Source: Hyphomicrobiales bacterium
Lineage (GTDB): Bacteria; Pseudomonadota; Alphaproteobacteria; Rhizobiales; Rhizobiaceae
DNA length: 64,000 nucleotides
Assembly: GCA_900473175.1 (NCBI GenBank)
Contig: UCKM01000014.1
Location: forward strand, 62,001 to 126,000
Direction: 5' to 3'
Position 1 is the first letter of the stretch. Each line of letters begins with the position of its first letter. Position numbers and translations under genes: made by a program. Under the pieces are notes generated by a model. The model had not been told where the DNA came from. It was given only the letters and a program-made list of their open reading frames with translations, and made no database searches. Below, one piece after another: positions 27,839-36,516 of this stretch.

Positions 27839-27877
27839 TCATGATCGGGCGGCGACAATAGGACCGTCCGATCATGA
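27839..27877 (-). other. Inverted repeat upstream of tex
   Basis: A perfect 10-base dyad, TCATGATCGG and CCGATCATGA with a 19-base loop, occupies the 66-base gap between the Gfo/Idh/MocA gene and tex. It may end the sugar operon, form a tex leader structure, or be an operator. No T run follows. Confidence 0.5.
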
Positions 27878-27901
27878 CTGCAATTAGCCGAACGTTGCGA
27901 G

Positions 27902-29041
27902 TCAGCTCTTTTTCAACAGCGATTTGGCTTCCCTTATCCCGAGGGCTTCCGGCCTCGAGCACCTTGTCTTGATGTCGATGAACTTCCTCTCTTCGCCGGA
28001 TCGCAGGATCGAGACCATCACATCGACGCCGTGCAAGGCACGTTCCAGGGAGCAGCGTATGTCCCGCCCTTCCAGAATTGCGGCGGCCATGTCGGCAAGG
28101 CCCGCGGTCCGATAGTTGGCCATCATGCCAGTTGCATGTTTCTGGTTGGGAATGCCGAAAGGATGCGCCCAGGCTTTGACCGGTTTGACTTTCTTGCCGG
28201 CCTTGGCCAGCTTGACCTCGCCGCCGAAGAAATTCGGATCGGGAAGGAAGAGCGAACCGTCCGTGCCGTAGAGTTCCATATTGGGATGGTGATGGGCCCA
28301 GACATCCCAGCTTGCAGACAAGGTGATCGACGCGCCGCTTTCGAATTCGAGCAGCGCCTGGATCGTGGTCGGCGTCGTCACCGCGATAGTCTCGCCCTTG
28401 CGGGGCAGGCTCGAGATCGTACGGGTTGGCGTCGCCATCGATGTCAGAGCCGCGACCCGTCGCACCGGACCGATCAGATTGACCAGATTGGCGATGTAAT
28501 AGGGTCCGAGATCAAGGATCGGTCCGCCGCCCGGGCGAAAGAAGAAATCCGGGTTCGGATGCCAGTGTTCCATGCCATGGCTCATGACATGGGCCGTTCC
28601 CGAGGTAATAGTGCCGACCTCACCCTCATCGACGAGCTTGCGCGCCAGCTGATGGGCGCCGCCAAGATAGGTGTCCGGTGCGCATCCGGCCTTCAGCCCC
28701 TTCCTCTCGGCGAGCTTTTGCAATTCGAGCCCGTCCTTGAGCGACAGCGTCAGCGGCTTTTCCGAATAGAGATGCTTGCCAGCGCCAAGGATCCGTTTGG
28801 AGACGTCGAAATGCGCATCGGGAACAGTCAGATTGACGATGAGATCAATGTCGTCGCTGGCAAGAAGTGCGTCGATGGTCCGCGCCTCAATACCGTATTC
28901 GGAAGCGCGCGCGCTGGCGGCGCTGCTGTTGATGTCCGCGATCGCACGGATTTTGATACCCTTGAAGAGCGGCGCAAGCTTCAGATAGGTCGATGATATG
29001 TTGCCGGCACCGATAATGCCGATGCCCAATGTCCTTGCCAT
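27902..29041 (-). CDS. Gfo/Idh/MocA-family NAD(P)-dependent sugar oxidoreductase
   Basis: The 379-residue protein has the N-terminal Rossmann motif GIGIIGAGNISSTYLKLAP and the family motif SEKPLTLS, whose Lys helps catalysis. A C-terminal beta-sheet domain follows, with HLMSHGMEHW-like residues near VMSHGMEHWHPNP. The ATG with AGGA upstream is used; a TTG seven codons earlier overlaps the upstream gene. It is the last gene of the LacI-linked sugar ABC operon, where it probably oxidises the imported sugar or polyol. Confidence 0.88.
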   Translation of the reverse strand: MARTLGIGIIGAGNISSTYLKLAPLFKGIKIRAIADINSSAASARASEYGIEARTIDALLASDDIDLIVNLTVPDAHFDVSKRILGAGKHLYSEKPLTLSLKDGLELQKLAERKGLKAGCAPDTYLGGAHQLARKLVDEGEVGTITSGTAHVMSHGMEHWHPNPDFFFRPGGGPILDLGPYYIANLVNLIGPVRRVAALTSMATPTRTISSLPRKGETIAVTTPTTIQALLEFESGASITLSASWDVWAHHHPNMELYGTDGSLFLPDPNFFGGEVKLAKAGKKVKPVKAWAHPFGIPNQKHATGMMANYRTAGLADMAAAILEGRDIRCSLERALHGVDVMVSILRSGEERKFIDIKTRCSRPEALGIREAKSLLKKS

Positions 29042-29058
29042 GATTTTCCTGTCTTTCT

Positions 29059-29805
29059 TCAATATGCCTTGACGCTGGCGATGGAGCGGCGGGCGAAGCG
29101 TTCATCGTCGGATGGATTATCGTGTTCCATGATGAAATAGCGCACCGGCGTATCCCTTAGCGCCGCCATCAGGGCCTTCCAGTCCACGGTTCCGTGGCCG
29201 ACATCGGCCCAGCCATCCTCATTGGTGTTCTCGCCTGCAGGCGCGATGTCCTTGACGTGGACGGCGCTGATGCGCCGGCCGTAATCCCTGACCCACTGAA
29301 ACGGGTCGCCGCCGCCGCGGATGATCCAGGCAATGTCGGCTTCCCAGGATATGCTCGGAGCCGCGTCGAAGATCAGCTTCTGCGGCAAGGAGCCATCCTC
29401 GAGCGCCTTGAACTCGAAGTCGTGATTGTGCCAGCCGAAAATGTAGCCGGCCTTGCTGTATGTCGCGTGCGCAGCCTCAAGACGCTCACCGAAAGCCGTC
29501 CAGCCGGCACTGCCGGTCGGGCGCAGATCGGCGGCGAGATGCGGGCAATAGATCGCCTTCATGCCGAGCGTTCCGGCAATATCGAGCACTTTCTGCGGCT
29601 CGTTCTCCAAAAGGTCGATGCTGAAATGACCCGAAGGCATGGCAAGGCCTTCGGCGTCGAGCGCCGCCCGCGTCGCTTGCGGATCAGCATAGACGCCGCC
29701 ATAGCCCTCGACTTGCGCATAGCCATTGCGCTTGAGCATTGCCAGGGTCTGGTCAAGCGGTGGAAAGTTGCGCGAACTGTAGAGCTGATAGGAAAGGTCG
29801 GTCAC
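29059..29805 (-). CDS. Sugar phosphate isomerase/epimerase (TIM barrel)
   Basis: This 248-residue TIM-barrel protein of the xylose-isomerase-like superfamily shows likely ligands in GWHNHDFEF, WEADIAWI, ISAVHVKDIAP and YFIMEHDNPSD. It belongs with the dehydrogenase that follows; the pair is often found in operons for inositol-like or unusual sugars. It lies 65 bases after the ATPase gene. Confidence 0.85.
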   Translation of the reverse strand: MTDLSYQLYSSRNFPPLDQTLAMLKRNGYAQVEGYGGVYADPQATRAALDAEGLAMPSGHFSIDLLENEPQKVLDIAGTLGMKAIYCPHLAADLRPTGSAGWTAFGERLEAAHATYSKAGYIFGWHNHDFEFKALEDGSLPQKLIFDAAPSISWEADIAWIIRGGGDPFQWVRDYGRRISAVHVKDIAPAGENTNEDGWADVGHGTVDWKALMAALRDTPVRYFIMEHDNPSDDERFARRSIASVKAY

Positions 29806-29870
29806 TTGATTACTCCATGATGCTTGAATGGCCGGGGGTCACAACCAGATAATCTGGTCGCAACGGTACC

Positions 29871-30959
29871 CTAGAGCCGGTTTTCGGTTTCGGCGTCGAA
29901 GAGCGAGGCCATTGCCGGGTTGAAAGTCAGGAACACTTTTTCGCCGGGCTGGTAGCGCCTGCCGGAGTCGACCCTGACCGAGACTGGCTTGCCTGCCAGC
30001 TTGAACCAGACGAGGCTGTCGGCACCCATCGGCTCTTCGAGATCGACGGTGGCTGCGCAGGAACGGCCATCTGGTCTGGGTTGATCGCTGATCGTGATAT
30101 GCTCGGGCCGAAGGCCAAGTATGACTGAATGGCCGGATGCGGGCCGTTGTTGCGCTTCATAAGACGCCAGCGATATATCGAGCTCGCTGGCACGGAACAC
30201 AAGCGTGCCGTCCTTTTCCACAATCTTGCCTTTGATGAAGTTCATGGCCGGGGAGCCGATGAAGCTGGCGACGAAAAGATTGCGCGGCCTGTTATAGATT
30301 GTCAGTGGCTCGTCGAGCTGCTGGATCAGCCCGCCCTTCATCACCGCGATCCGGTCGGCAAGCGTGAGCGCCTCTATCTGGTCGTGCGTGACATAGATCA
30401 TCGTATTGGCGAGCTGCTGGTGCAGCCGCTTGATCTCGACCCTCAGCTCCGAGCGCAGCTTGGCGTCGAGATTGGACAACGGCTCGTCGAACAGGAAGAC
30501 GTCGACATCGCGCACCAGCGCCCGCCCGATGGCGACGCGCTGCCGCTGGCCGCCGGAAAGCTGGCCCGGCCTGCGGTCCAGCAGCGGCTCGATCTGCAGT
30601 ATATTGGCCGCGCGCTCGATGCGCCGCGCGATCTCGTCGCGTGGCACGCCGGCATTCTTCAGACCGAATGTCAGATTACCGCGCACGCTCATCTGCGGGT
30701 AAAGCGCATAGGACTGGAACACCATGCCGATGCCGCGATCCTTCGGCTCTTCCCAGGTGACGTTCTTGCCCTTGATGAAGATCTGGCCATCGGTAATATC
30801 AAGCAGGCCGGCGATACAGTTCAACAAGGTCGACTTGCCGCAACCCGATGGCCCGAGCAGCACCAGGAACTCACCGTCACCGACATCGAGATTGAGATCC
30901 TTCAGCACCGATACGGCACCGAATTCGAGGCTGAGATCCTTGATCGAGACGCTCGTCAT
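29871..30959 (-). CDS. Sugar ABC ATPase (MsmX/UgpC type)
   Basis: The 362-residue ATPase has Walker A LLGPSGCGKSTLLN, signature LSGGQRQRVAIGRAL, Walker B DVFLFDEPLSNLD and H-loop IYVTHDQIEALTLAD. A C-terminal MalK-like TOBE domain follows (VILGLRPEHITI). The true start is the ATG two bases after the permease stop; the frame is open far upstream only by chance. It drives the carbohydrate importer of this operon. Confidence 0.92.
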   Translation of the reverse strand: MTSVSIKDLSLEFGAVSVLKDLNLDVGDGEFLVLLGPSGCGKSTLLNCIAGLLDITDGQIFIKGKNVTWEEPKDRGIGMVFQSYALYPQMSVRGNLTFGLKNAGVPRDEIARRIERAANILQIEPLLDRRPGQLSGGQRQRVAIGRALVRDVDVFLFDEPLSNLDAKLRSELRVEIKRLHQQLANTMIYVTHDQIEALTLADRIAVMKGGLIQQLDEPLTIYNRPRNLFVASFIGSPAMNFIKGKIVEKDGTLVFRASELDISLASYEAQQRPASGHSVILGLRPEHITISDQPRPDGRSCAATVDLEEPMGADSLVWFKLAGKPVSVRVDSGRRYQPGEKVFLTFNPAMASLFDAETENRL

Positions 30960-30961
30960 CG

Positions 30962-31879
30962 TCAGCCTTTCACCGCGCCGGCGGCGATGCCGCGCACGAA
31001 CAGGCGCCCGGAGACGAAGTAGACGATCAGCGGCACCAGGCCGGTGAGGATGGTTGCGGCCATGTTGACGTTGTACTCCTTCACGCCCTGCACTGAATTG
31101 ACGATGTTGTTGAGCTGTACGGTCATCGGATAGGTGTCGGGCCGCGTGTAGACGACGCCGAACAGGAAGTCGTTCCAGATGCCTGTCGTCTGGAGGATGA
31201 TCGCCACGACGAAGATCGGCAGCGACATGGGCAGCATGATCTTGAGGTAGATTGCCCAGAACCCGGCGCCGTCGACGCGTGCCGCCTTGAACAACTCCTC
31301 TGGCACCGAGGCGAAATAGTTGCGAAAGAGCAGCGTCATGATCGGCATGCCGAAGATCGCATGCACCAGCACCAGCCCCGACAGCGAACCATAAATGCCG
31401 ATTTCGCGCAGCAGGATGACGATCGGATAGATCATCACCTGATAGGGGATGAAGGCGCCAACGATAAGGATCGTGAAGAAAATGTCGGCACCCTTGAAGC
31501 GCCAATTGGCGAGCGCGTAGCCATTTACCGAGGCGATCGCGATCGACAGGATGACCGAGGGCACGGTGATACGCACCGAGTTCCAGAAGCCGCGGGACAA
31601 CCCGTCGCAATTCAGCCCCGTGCAGGCACTCGACCAAGCCTTTACCCATGGTTCGAAGGTGATCTCCATCGGCGGCGAGAAAATGTTGCCAAGCCTGACC
31701 TCGGGCATGCCCTTCAGCGAGGTCACGACCATCACGTAGAGCGGGATGAGGTAGTAGACTGCAACCAGAATCAGCGTGCCATAGATGAAGATATTGCGCC
31801 GGCTGAACCTGTGGCGTGGGCGCGCGCCACGCGGCTCCATCGCGGCCTGCAGCTTGGATCTTTCCGCAATGTCAGCCAT
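30962..31879 (-). CDS. Sugar ABC permease (MalG type)
   Basis: The 305-residue permease has six membrane segments and the loop ELFKAARVDGAGFWAIYLKIMLP for ATPase contact. A periplasmic loop holds two close cysteines, SACTGLNC at residues 85-91, which might form a disulfide. It overlaps the frameshifted partner permease gene by eight bases. Confidence 0.9.
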   Translation of the reverse strand: MADIAERSKLQAAMEPRGARPRHRFSRRNIFIYGTLILVAVYYLIPLYVMVVTSLKGMPEVRLGNIFSPPMEITFEPWVKAWSSACTGLNCDGLSRGFWNSVRITVPSVILSIAIASVNGYALANWRFKGADIFFTILIVGAFIPYQVMIYPIVILLREIGIYGSLSGLVLVHAIFGMPIMTLLFRNYFASVPEELFKAARVDGAGFWAIYLKIMLPMSLPIFVVAIILQTTGIWNDFLFGVVYTRPDTYPMTVQLNNIVNSVQGVKEYNVNMAATILTGLVPLIVYFVSGRLFVRGIAAGAVKG

Positions 31880-32764
31880 GCCGGCGCCTCCCGAATTCGA
31901 GATAGGCCCAGGGCACCACGACGATGGCGACCGACAGCAGCATCATCGTCGAGGCGGCGAAGCCCTGGCCAAGGTTCTGCGCGTGGAACATGTAGTCGTA
32001 GACGTATTTCGCCGGTACTTCCGAGGCGATGCCCGGCCCGCCGCCTGTCTGCGCAACCACGAGGTCATAGACGCGCACAATGCCTGATGCGATGATCACC
32101 AGCGTCGTGATGAAGACCGGCCGCATCATCGGGATAACGATGAACAGATAGGTTTTCCAGGTTGGAATACCGTCGACGCGCGCGGCCTTCCAGATGTCTT
32201 CGTCGATCCCGCGCAGGCCGGCAAGCATCAGGCACATGATCAGCCCCGTGCCTTGCCACAGCGCCGCGATGAGGATGCCGAAGATGACGATATCGGCATC
32301 ATAGAGCGGGTTGAATTCGAAGCTCGTCCAGCCAAGGCTGCGCACCACCGACTGAACGCCGAAATCGGGGTTGAGAATCCATTGCCAGACCAGCCCGGTG
32401 ACCACGAAGGAAAGCGCGAAAGGATAAAGGAAGATCGTCCGGAACGTGTCCTCGAAGCGGATCTTCTGATCGAGAAGCGCCGCCAGCAGGAATCTATGAC
32501 GAACTGGAAAATCAGCGACAAGGCGCCATAGATGAAGAGGTTTTCGACCGCGACGTTCCAGCGGGGTGCGGCCCACAGGCGCTCATACTGCTCGACGCCG
32601 ACGAAGCTGAAGCGCGGCAGCAGCTTCGAACTGGTGAAGGAATAGAGCACCGTCCAGAGGCTGCCCCCGGCGAACACGAAGGTCGCCGTGAGCATCATTG
32701 GTACAGCGGCAATCTTCGCGCTGAGGTTGCGCAAGAGACGAATGGGACGCTTTTGCTGGGGCAT
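31872..32764 (-). pseudogene. Sugar ABC permease (MalF type), one-base frameshift
   Basis: The two halves of this MalF-type permease lie in different frames. The N-terminal part runs from the ATG at 32764 to LSLIFQFVI; the C-terminal part resumes at FLLAALLDQKIRFED in the next frame. Adding one base near 32494, where family members have Gly between these halves, restores a continuous 297-residue permease with the EAA loop IWKAARVDGIPTWKTYLFIVIP. Read literally, translation makes a 174-residue product without the ATPase-contact loop. Everything else in the operon is intact, so a sequencing error or a very recent mutation are both plausible. Confidence 0.85.
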
Positions 32765-32805
32765 TGGAACCGGTTGCTGGAGCTGAAAGGGACCAGAGAG
32801 ACGGA

Positions 32806-32823
32806 CCGGCCCCGCACGGCCGG
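32806..32823 (-). other. Small hairpin between binding-protein and permease genes
   Basis: CCGGCC and GGCCGG pair around a 6-base loop in the 75-base gap after the binding-protein gene. It occupies the same place in the operon as stem-loops in two other ABC operons of this window and may set the receptor to permease ratio. Confidence 0.4.
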
Positions 32824-32839
32824 CCTAAATCGCCTGTGT

Positions 32840-34075
32840 TCAGTCGGCCGTGGCGACGATCTTGGCGAAGCGCTTCTGCGCGTCCTCGGTCGTCATTGCG
32901 GTGGCGAAGAATTCGGAGAACAGGTCTTCGAACTGCTTCTGCGTGTCCTGCGACACGAGTTGATCGGTCCAGGAGACGATGTCGCCTTTGCCGAGAATGT
33001 CGATCCCCTTCTTCATGCAGTCATTGGCGGAATTGAGATCGACGTCGCCACGCACCGGTACCGAGCCCTTCTTCAGGTTGAACGCCACTTGCGTCTTGGG
33101 ATCGAGCAAGGTCGAGGCCAGCACTTCCTGTGCCTTTGCCTTTTCCGGGTCCTTCTGCAGCGGGAAGTAAAAGGCGTCACCGCCTGTCGCGAGCGTCGGG
33201 TTCATGCCGAGGCCGGGCAGGCAGGTATAGTCAGTGCCTGCAACCTTGCCAGCAAGCTGGAACTCACCCTGCGCCCAGTCGCCCATGATCTGACCGCCGG
33301 CCTTGCCATTGATGACCATGGCGGTCGCCTGGTTCCACTCCTGGACATTGGCGCTCTTTGACAGGCGACGCGCGTCGTCAGCGGCCTTGAAAACCTTGGC
33401 GACCTCCGGTCCAGCCGCGACCGTCTTGTCCTTGTCGCCATAGACTTTCTGAAAGAGGTCCTTGCCGCCGATCGCGAGCATCAGCACGGAGAAGGTGTTA
33501 TTGACCTGCCAGGCCTGTCCGCCCTGAGCGAAAGGCACAATGCCTGCCTTCTCAAGCGCCGGCGCAGCGGCAACGAATTCATCCCAGTTCTTGGGGATCG
33601 GCACGCCAGCCGTCTCGAACGCCTTGTTGGAAAGCCAAAGCCACTGCCAGGAATGGATGTTCACCGGCACGCAATAGATCTTGCCGTCAAGCGTGCAGCT
33701 ATCGAGCAAGCTCTTCGGCCGTATGATCTCCGTCCACTTCTCCTTGGTGGCAAGGTCCGTCAAATCGCGCATCAGTCCTGCCTGGACCAGTTCCTCGGCC
33801 TGGCGTCCGTGATTGAATTGCGTGGCGCCCATCGGATCGCCACCGGTAATGCGGCTGATCATGATGGGGCGCGCCGTGCTGCCGGAACCGGCAATGGCGC
33901 CATCGACCCAATGATTGCCGGTCGCGTCGAAGGCCTTGGCGAACTCGGCGACCGCAGCCGCCTCGCCGCCCGAGGTCCACCAATGCGTGACTTCAAGGTC
34001 GGTTGCCGAGGCGGCGCCGACAGCGGCGAGAAAAGTGGACGTGGCCAAAACGGCAAGAACTGAATGGTAACGCAT
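32840..34075 (-). CDS. Sugar-binding protein (family 1) of ABC importer
   Basis: The 411-residue receptor has a Sec signal (about 1-25, ending GAASA) and mature start TDLEVTHWWTSGGEAAAVAEF, the common opening of family 1 carbohydrate receptors. A GGGAGG site before the Met fixes the start. It is the first gene of the sugar operon, with a LacI-type operator just upstream. The ligand is probably a mono- or disaccharide, but not named. Confidence 0.92.
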   Translation of the reverse strand: MRYHSVLAVLATSTFLAAVGAASATDLEVTHWWTSGGEAAAVAEFAKAFDATGNHWVDGAIAGSGSTARPIMISRITGGDPMGATQFNHGRQAEELVQAGLMRDLTDLATKEKWTEIIRPKSLLDSCTLDGKIYCVPVNIHSWQWLWLSNKAFETAGVPIPKNWDEFVAAAPALEKAGIVPFAQGGQAWQVNNTFSVLMLAIGGKDLFQKVYGDKDKTVAAGPEVAKVFKAADDARRLSKSANVQEWNQATAMVINGKAGGQIMGDWAQGEFQLAGKVAGTDYTCLPGLGMNPTLATGGDAFYFPLQKDPEKAKAQEVLASTLLDPKTQVAFNLKKGSVPVRGDVDLNSANDCMKKGIDILGKGDIVSWTDQLVSQDTQKQFEDLFSEFFATAMTTEDAQKRFAKIVATAD

Positions 34076-34091
34076 CGCATCCTCCCAAATC

Positions 34092-34105
34092 TGAAACGTT
34101 ACAGG
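34092..34105. promoter_or_regulatory. LacI-type operator, sugar operon side
   Basis: CTGAAACGTTACAG is a near-perfect 14-base palindrome with central CG, the hallmark of LacI-family operators. It lies 17 bases before the binding-protein start, so binding would block the operon promoter or early transcription. Confidence 0.7.
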
Positions 34106-34335
34106 TAGGCTAGTGCAAAGTTCGAACGGATGCAATTCCCCAAGATCAGTTTTTTACAGATACGGTCTTACAGGAGGTCTCTTCTCATCACTAATCGTTA
34201 TTATTCAATGATTTCGCTCAAATCTGATGTAGAACTTTGTTGATGAAAGAAGTGGTTCAAAGTCCTATTGCCTCATCCTAAGATCGCATTGGGTGCCATT
34301 TTGTCGGGAAAAGTTCTGTACATTTCGTTCAATTT

Positions 34336-34349
34336 TTGAAACGATACAA
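34336..34349. promoter_or_regulatory. LacI-type operator, lacI side
   Basis: TTGAAACGATACAA shares the TGAAACG half and TACA ending of the first site, 244 bases away. It lies 23 bases before the LacI start. Two matching sites bracketing the 296-base divergent gap suggest autoregulation and possibly looping. Nothing else was recognised in the gap. Confidence 0.65.
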
Positions 34350-34371
34350 CTAAGGTAGTATTTCGCGCAAG

Positions 34372-35457
34372 ATGGCTTTGGACAGCCCGTTGACCATGAA
34401 GAACAAGACAAGCAATCAAATACTGGAGGCCGCCGCCACAGCACCTGCCGAGGCCGAGCGGCCGACGCTGAAGACGATCGCCTTCATGGCGGGCCTTGGC
34501 GTCACCACGGTTTCCCGGGCGCTCAAGGACGCGCCTGAAATAGGGCAGGCAACGAAGAACCGCGTTCAGCTGATCGCCAAGCAGATCGGCTACCGGCCCA
34601 ACCGCGCAGGGGTGAGACTGCGCACTGGCAAGACCAATGTCATAAGCCTTGTCCTCAATGCGCAATCGGAAATCATGGGTCTCACGTCGAACATGGTCTA
34701 CGGTATCTCCGAGATATTGTCGCAGACACCCTACCATCTCACGGTCACGCCCTATTCGGTCGAGAACGACCCGATGCAGCCGATCCGCTACATCGTCGAG
34801 ACGGGCTCTGCCGACGGGATCATCATGTCGCGTACCGAGCCCAACGACGCGCGCGTCCGCTACCTGACCGAACATGGCATTCCGTTTGCAACCCATGGTC
34901 GCACGGAAATGGGCATAGAGCACCCGTTTCATGACTTCGACAACGAGGCTTTTGCCTATCTTTCCGTCAGGAGCCTTCTGGCGAAGGGTAGGCGCAAGAT
35001 TGCCATGCTGGCGGGGCCTTCGCCGTCGGTCACCTATTCCCGGCATCTCGAACGCGGCTTCTCACGCGGGATTGCCGAGGGCGGCGCCGGCGCGGTCACG
35101 GTTTCGGGCATCGAGGTCGACACCTCGCTCAGCCGCATCCGCGATCGGATGGAGGAGATCATGTCGGGATCCAATCGCCCGGATGGCATTGTCTGCTGCA
35201 GCGGCAGTGCAGCGATTGCGCTTGTTGCCGGTATCGAAGCGGCAGGATTGAAGATCGGAGAGGATGTCGATCTTGTCTCGAAACAATCGACCGACGTCCT
35301 GCAATGGTTCCGTCCGCAGATCATCGTTTTCAACGAGGATGTTCGCCATGCCGGGCGCGAACTGGCGCGAGCAGTGCTGAAGCGGATCGCCGGTACGGAT
35401 CCGCGGGAATTGCAGAGCCTCAGCTATCCCGATGAAAACAGGCGCGACGCTCTCTGA
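34372..35457 (+). CDS. LacI-family transcriptional repressor
   Basis: The 361-residue regulator has a LacI DNA-binding domain at about residues 31-85: TLKTIAFMAGLGVTTVSRAL with hinge region NRAGVRLRTGKTNVISLVL. It is followed by a periplasmic-binding-protein-like sensor domain (for example YSRHLERGFSRGIAE and VSKQSTDVLQ). An extra N-terminal arm of about 30 residues precedes the helix-turn-helix. It is divergent from the sugar operon, and both ends of the gap carry matching operators. Confidence 0.93.
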   Translation: MALDSPLTMKNKTSNQILEAAATAPAEAERPTLKTIAFMAGLGVTTVSRALKDAPEIGQATKNRVQLIAKQIGYRPNRAGVRLRTGKTNVISLVLNAQSEIMGLTSNMVYGISEILSQTPYHLTVTPYSVENDPMQPIRYIVETGSADGIIMSRTEPNDARVRYLTEHGIPFATHGRTEMGIEHPFHDFDNEAFAYLSVRSLLAKGRRKIAMLAGPSPSVTYSRHLERGFSRGIAEGGAGAVTVSGIEVDTSLSRIRDRMEEIMSGSNRPDGIVCCSGSAAIALVAGIEAAGLKIGEDVDLVSKQSTDVLQWFRPQIIVFNEDVRHAGRELARAVLKRIAGTDPRELQSLSYPDENRRDAL

Positions 35458-35463
35458 CGCTGC

Positions 35464-36318
35464 TCAAGCTTCTTCGAGGCAGAGCTCGAATGTTATGCAA
35501 ACGGGATTTTCACCGGGCAAAAGTTGTCCTTCTGTGATGTTGCCCCTTGTATCGACCATGGCGATTTCGAGATGAGTTCGCCCTTGCCGTGCCGATACAT
35601 GGCCAAGGGTCACGAAGACTTCAGTCGCAATATCGTCAACCTTCGTTCCGTCCGCATAGCGGGCCCCGATGAGGCTACCGATGCCGCCGCGCACGACTGC
35701 CTCCTCCATGCCGTGCTTGCGGCAGATGGCTTCGAGGCTCTCAACGATATCCTCATTCGGCCCGACACGAGCAATCACGGTACGGGGTCCCGTGCCAGCA
35801 ACCGGCGCCGCGCACGCAACAGGATGAAACAAGGTGAATGCCGTTTCCTCGTCGGGCTCCGAGACCATCCGTACATCCGGCACGCCCCACGCGGTCGCAC
35901 GAATGGGATGATCGACAACTGTCTCGTGCGGGAGGATATGCCCGGCACAGCGCTTGCCACCATCCTCGATCCAGATCGCGTGACAGTGGATAAAAGGCGC
36001 GCCGTCCCTTTCGCCGAAGGTGACATTGCCGCGTTCGAGCCGTATTGCGCCCGCCGGCGCGAATGGCTCGCTGTACCACGCCGCATGATAATCATCGAGG
36101 GAAAGCGCCGGCATCAAATACCGGAACGGGCGAAAGGCGCCGCCTTCGAGAACAACTGCTGCTGCCTTGATTTTGGCTGTGCAGAGCGTGCGGGCGACGG
36201 CGTCGTTGAGGCTGAGGCCCGGTTCGAGGGTGAAATCGAACCTGCGGCCGACGCCTTCGAAGCTCTCATGGCGCTCCAAGGCGACCGGACCCGGCTGGTG
36301 CAAGCGGCGTTCAGCCAC
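35464..36318 (-). CDS. Tandem PPC/DUF296-domain protein
   Basis: The 284-residue product has two PPC (DUF296) domains. Domain 1 (about 25-138) keeps the metal-binding pattern His111, His113 and His127 in FIHCHAIWIEDGGKRCAGHIL. Domain 2 (about 165-284) has the same fold pattern, but two of the three ligands are changed: His249, Glu251 and Gln265 in THLEIAMVDTRGNITEGQLL. The start is a GTG, because an in-frame stop lies two codons upstream. It is divergent from an IclR gene. The function of such bacterial proteins is unknown; it ends six bases from the convergent lacI stop. Confidence 0.75.
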   Translation of the reverse strand: MAERRLHQPGPVALERHESFEGVGRRFDFTLEPGLSLNDAVARTLCTAKIKAAAVVLEGGAFRPFRYLMPALSLDDYHAAWYSEPFAPAGAIRLERGNVTFGERDGAPFIHCHAIWIEDGGKRCAGHILPHETVVDHPIRATAWGVPDVRMVSEPDEETAFTLFHPVACAAPVAGTGPRTVIARVGPNEDIVESLEAICRKHGMEEAVVRGGIGSLIGARYADGTKVDDIATEVFVTLGHVSARQGRTHLEIAMVDTRGNITEGQLLPGENPVCITFELCLEEA

Positions 36319-36374
36319 GGATCATCGCCCGAGATTGCCGTTCGTTCGCTGTGGGAAGCATCATATCGTCGTCC

Positions 36375-36387
36375 ATATGGTCCATAT
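36375..36387. promoter_or_regulatory. Palindrome upstream of the PPC gene
   Basis: ATATGGTCCATAT is a perfect 6-1-6 palindrome in the 198-base gap between the divergent PPC and IclR genes. The shape suits an IclR-family operator. Confidence 0.45.
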
Positions 36388-36480
36388 TATAGAATGAAAC
36401 TTCCCGCTCAAGCGGCAAAAGCGCAAAGATATGTGGGTTGTTTGCAATCGATTTTGCCTGTGGTTTCATAGGATGGTACG

Positions 36481-36501
36481 CTGATCCACAATATGGATCA
36501 G
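36481..36501. promoter_or_regulatory. Palindrome just before the IclR start
   Basis: CTGATCCA and TGGATCAG pair across a 5-base spacer. The site ends 15 bases before the chosen IclR start and includes an alternative ATG at 36493. It may be an autoregulatory site. Confidence 0.45.
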
Positions 36502-36516
36502 CAAAGGCACGGACCC

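Noticed and set aside
29871-31649. A 592-codon extension of the sugar ATPase
   Set aside because: The N-terminal 230 codons lie in the wrong frame of the permease gene; the ATPase begins at 30959.
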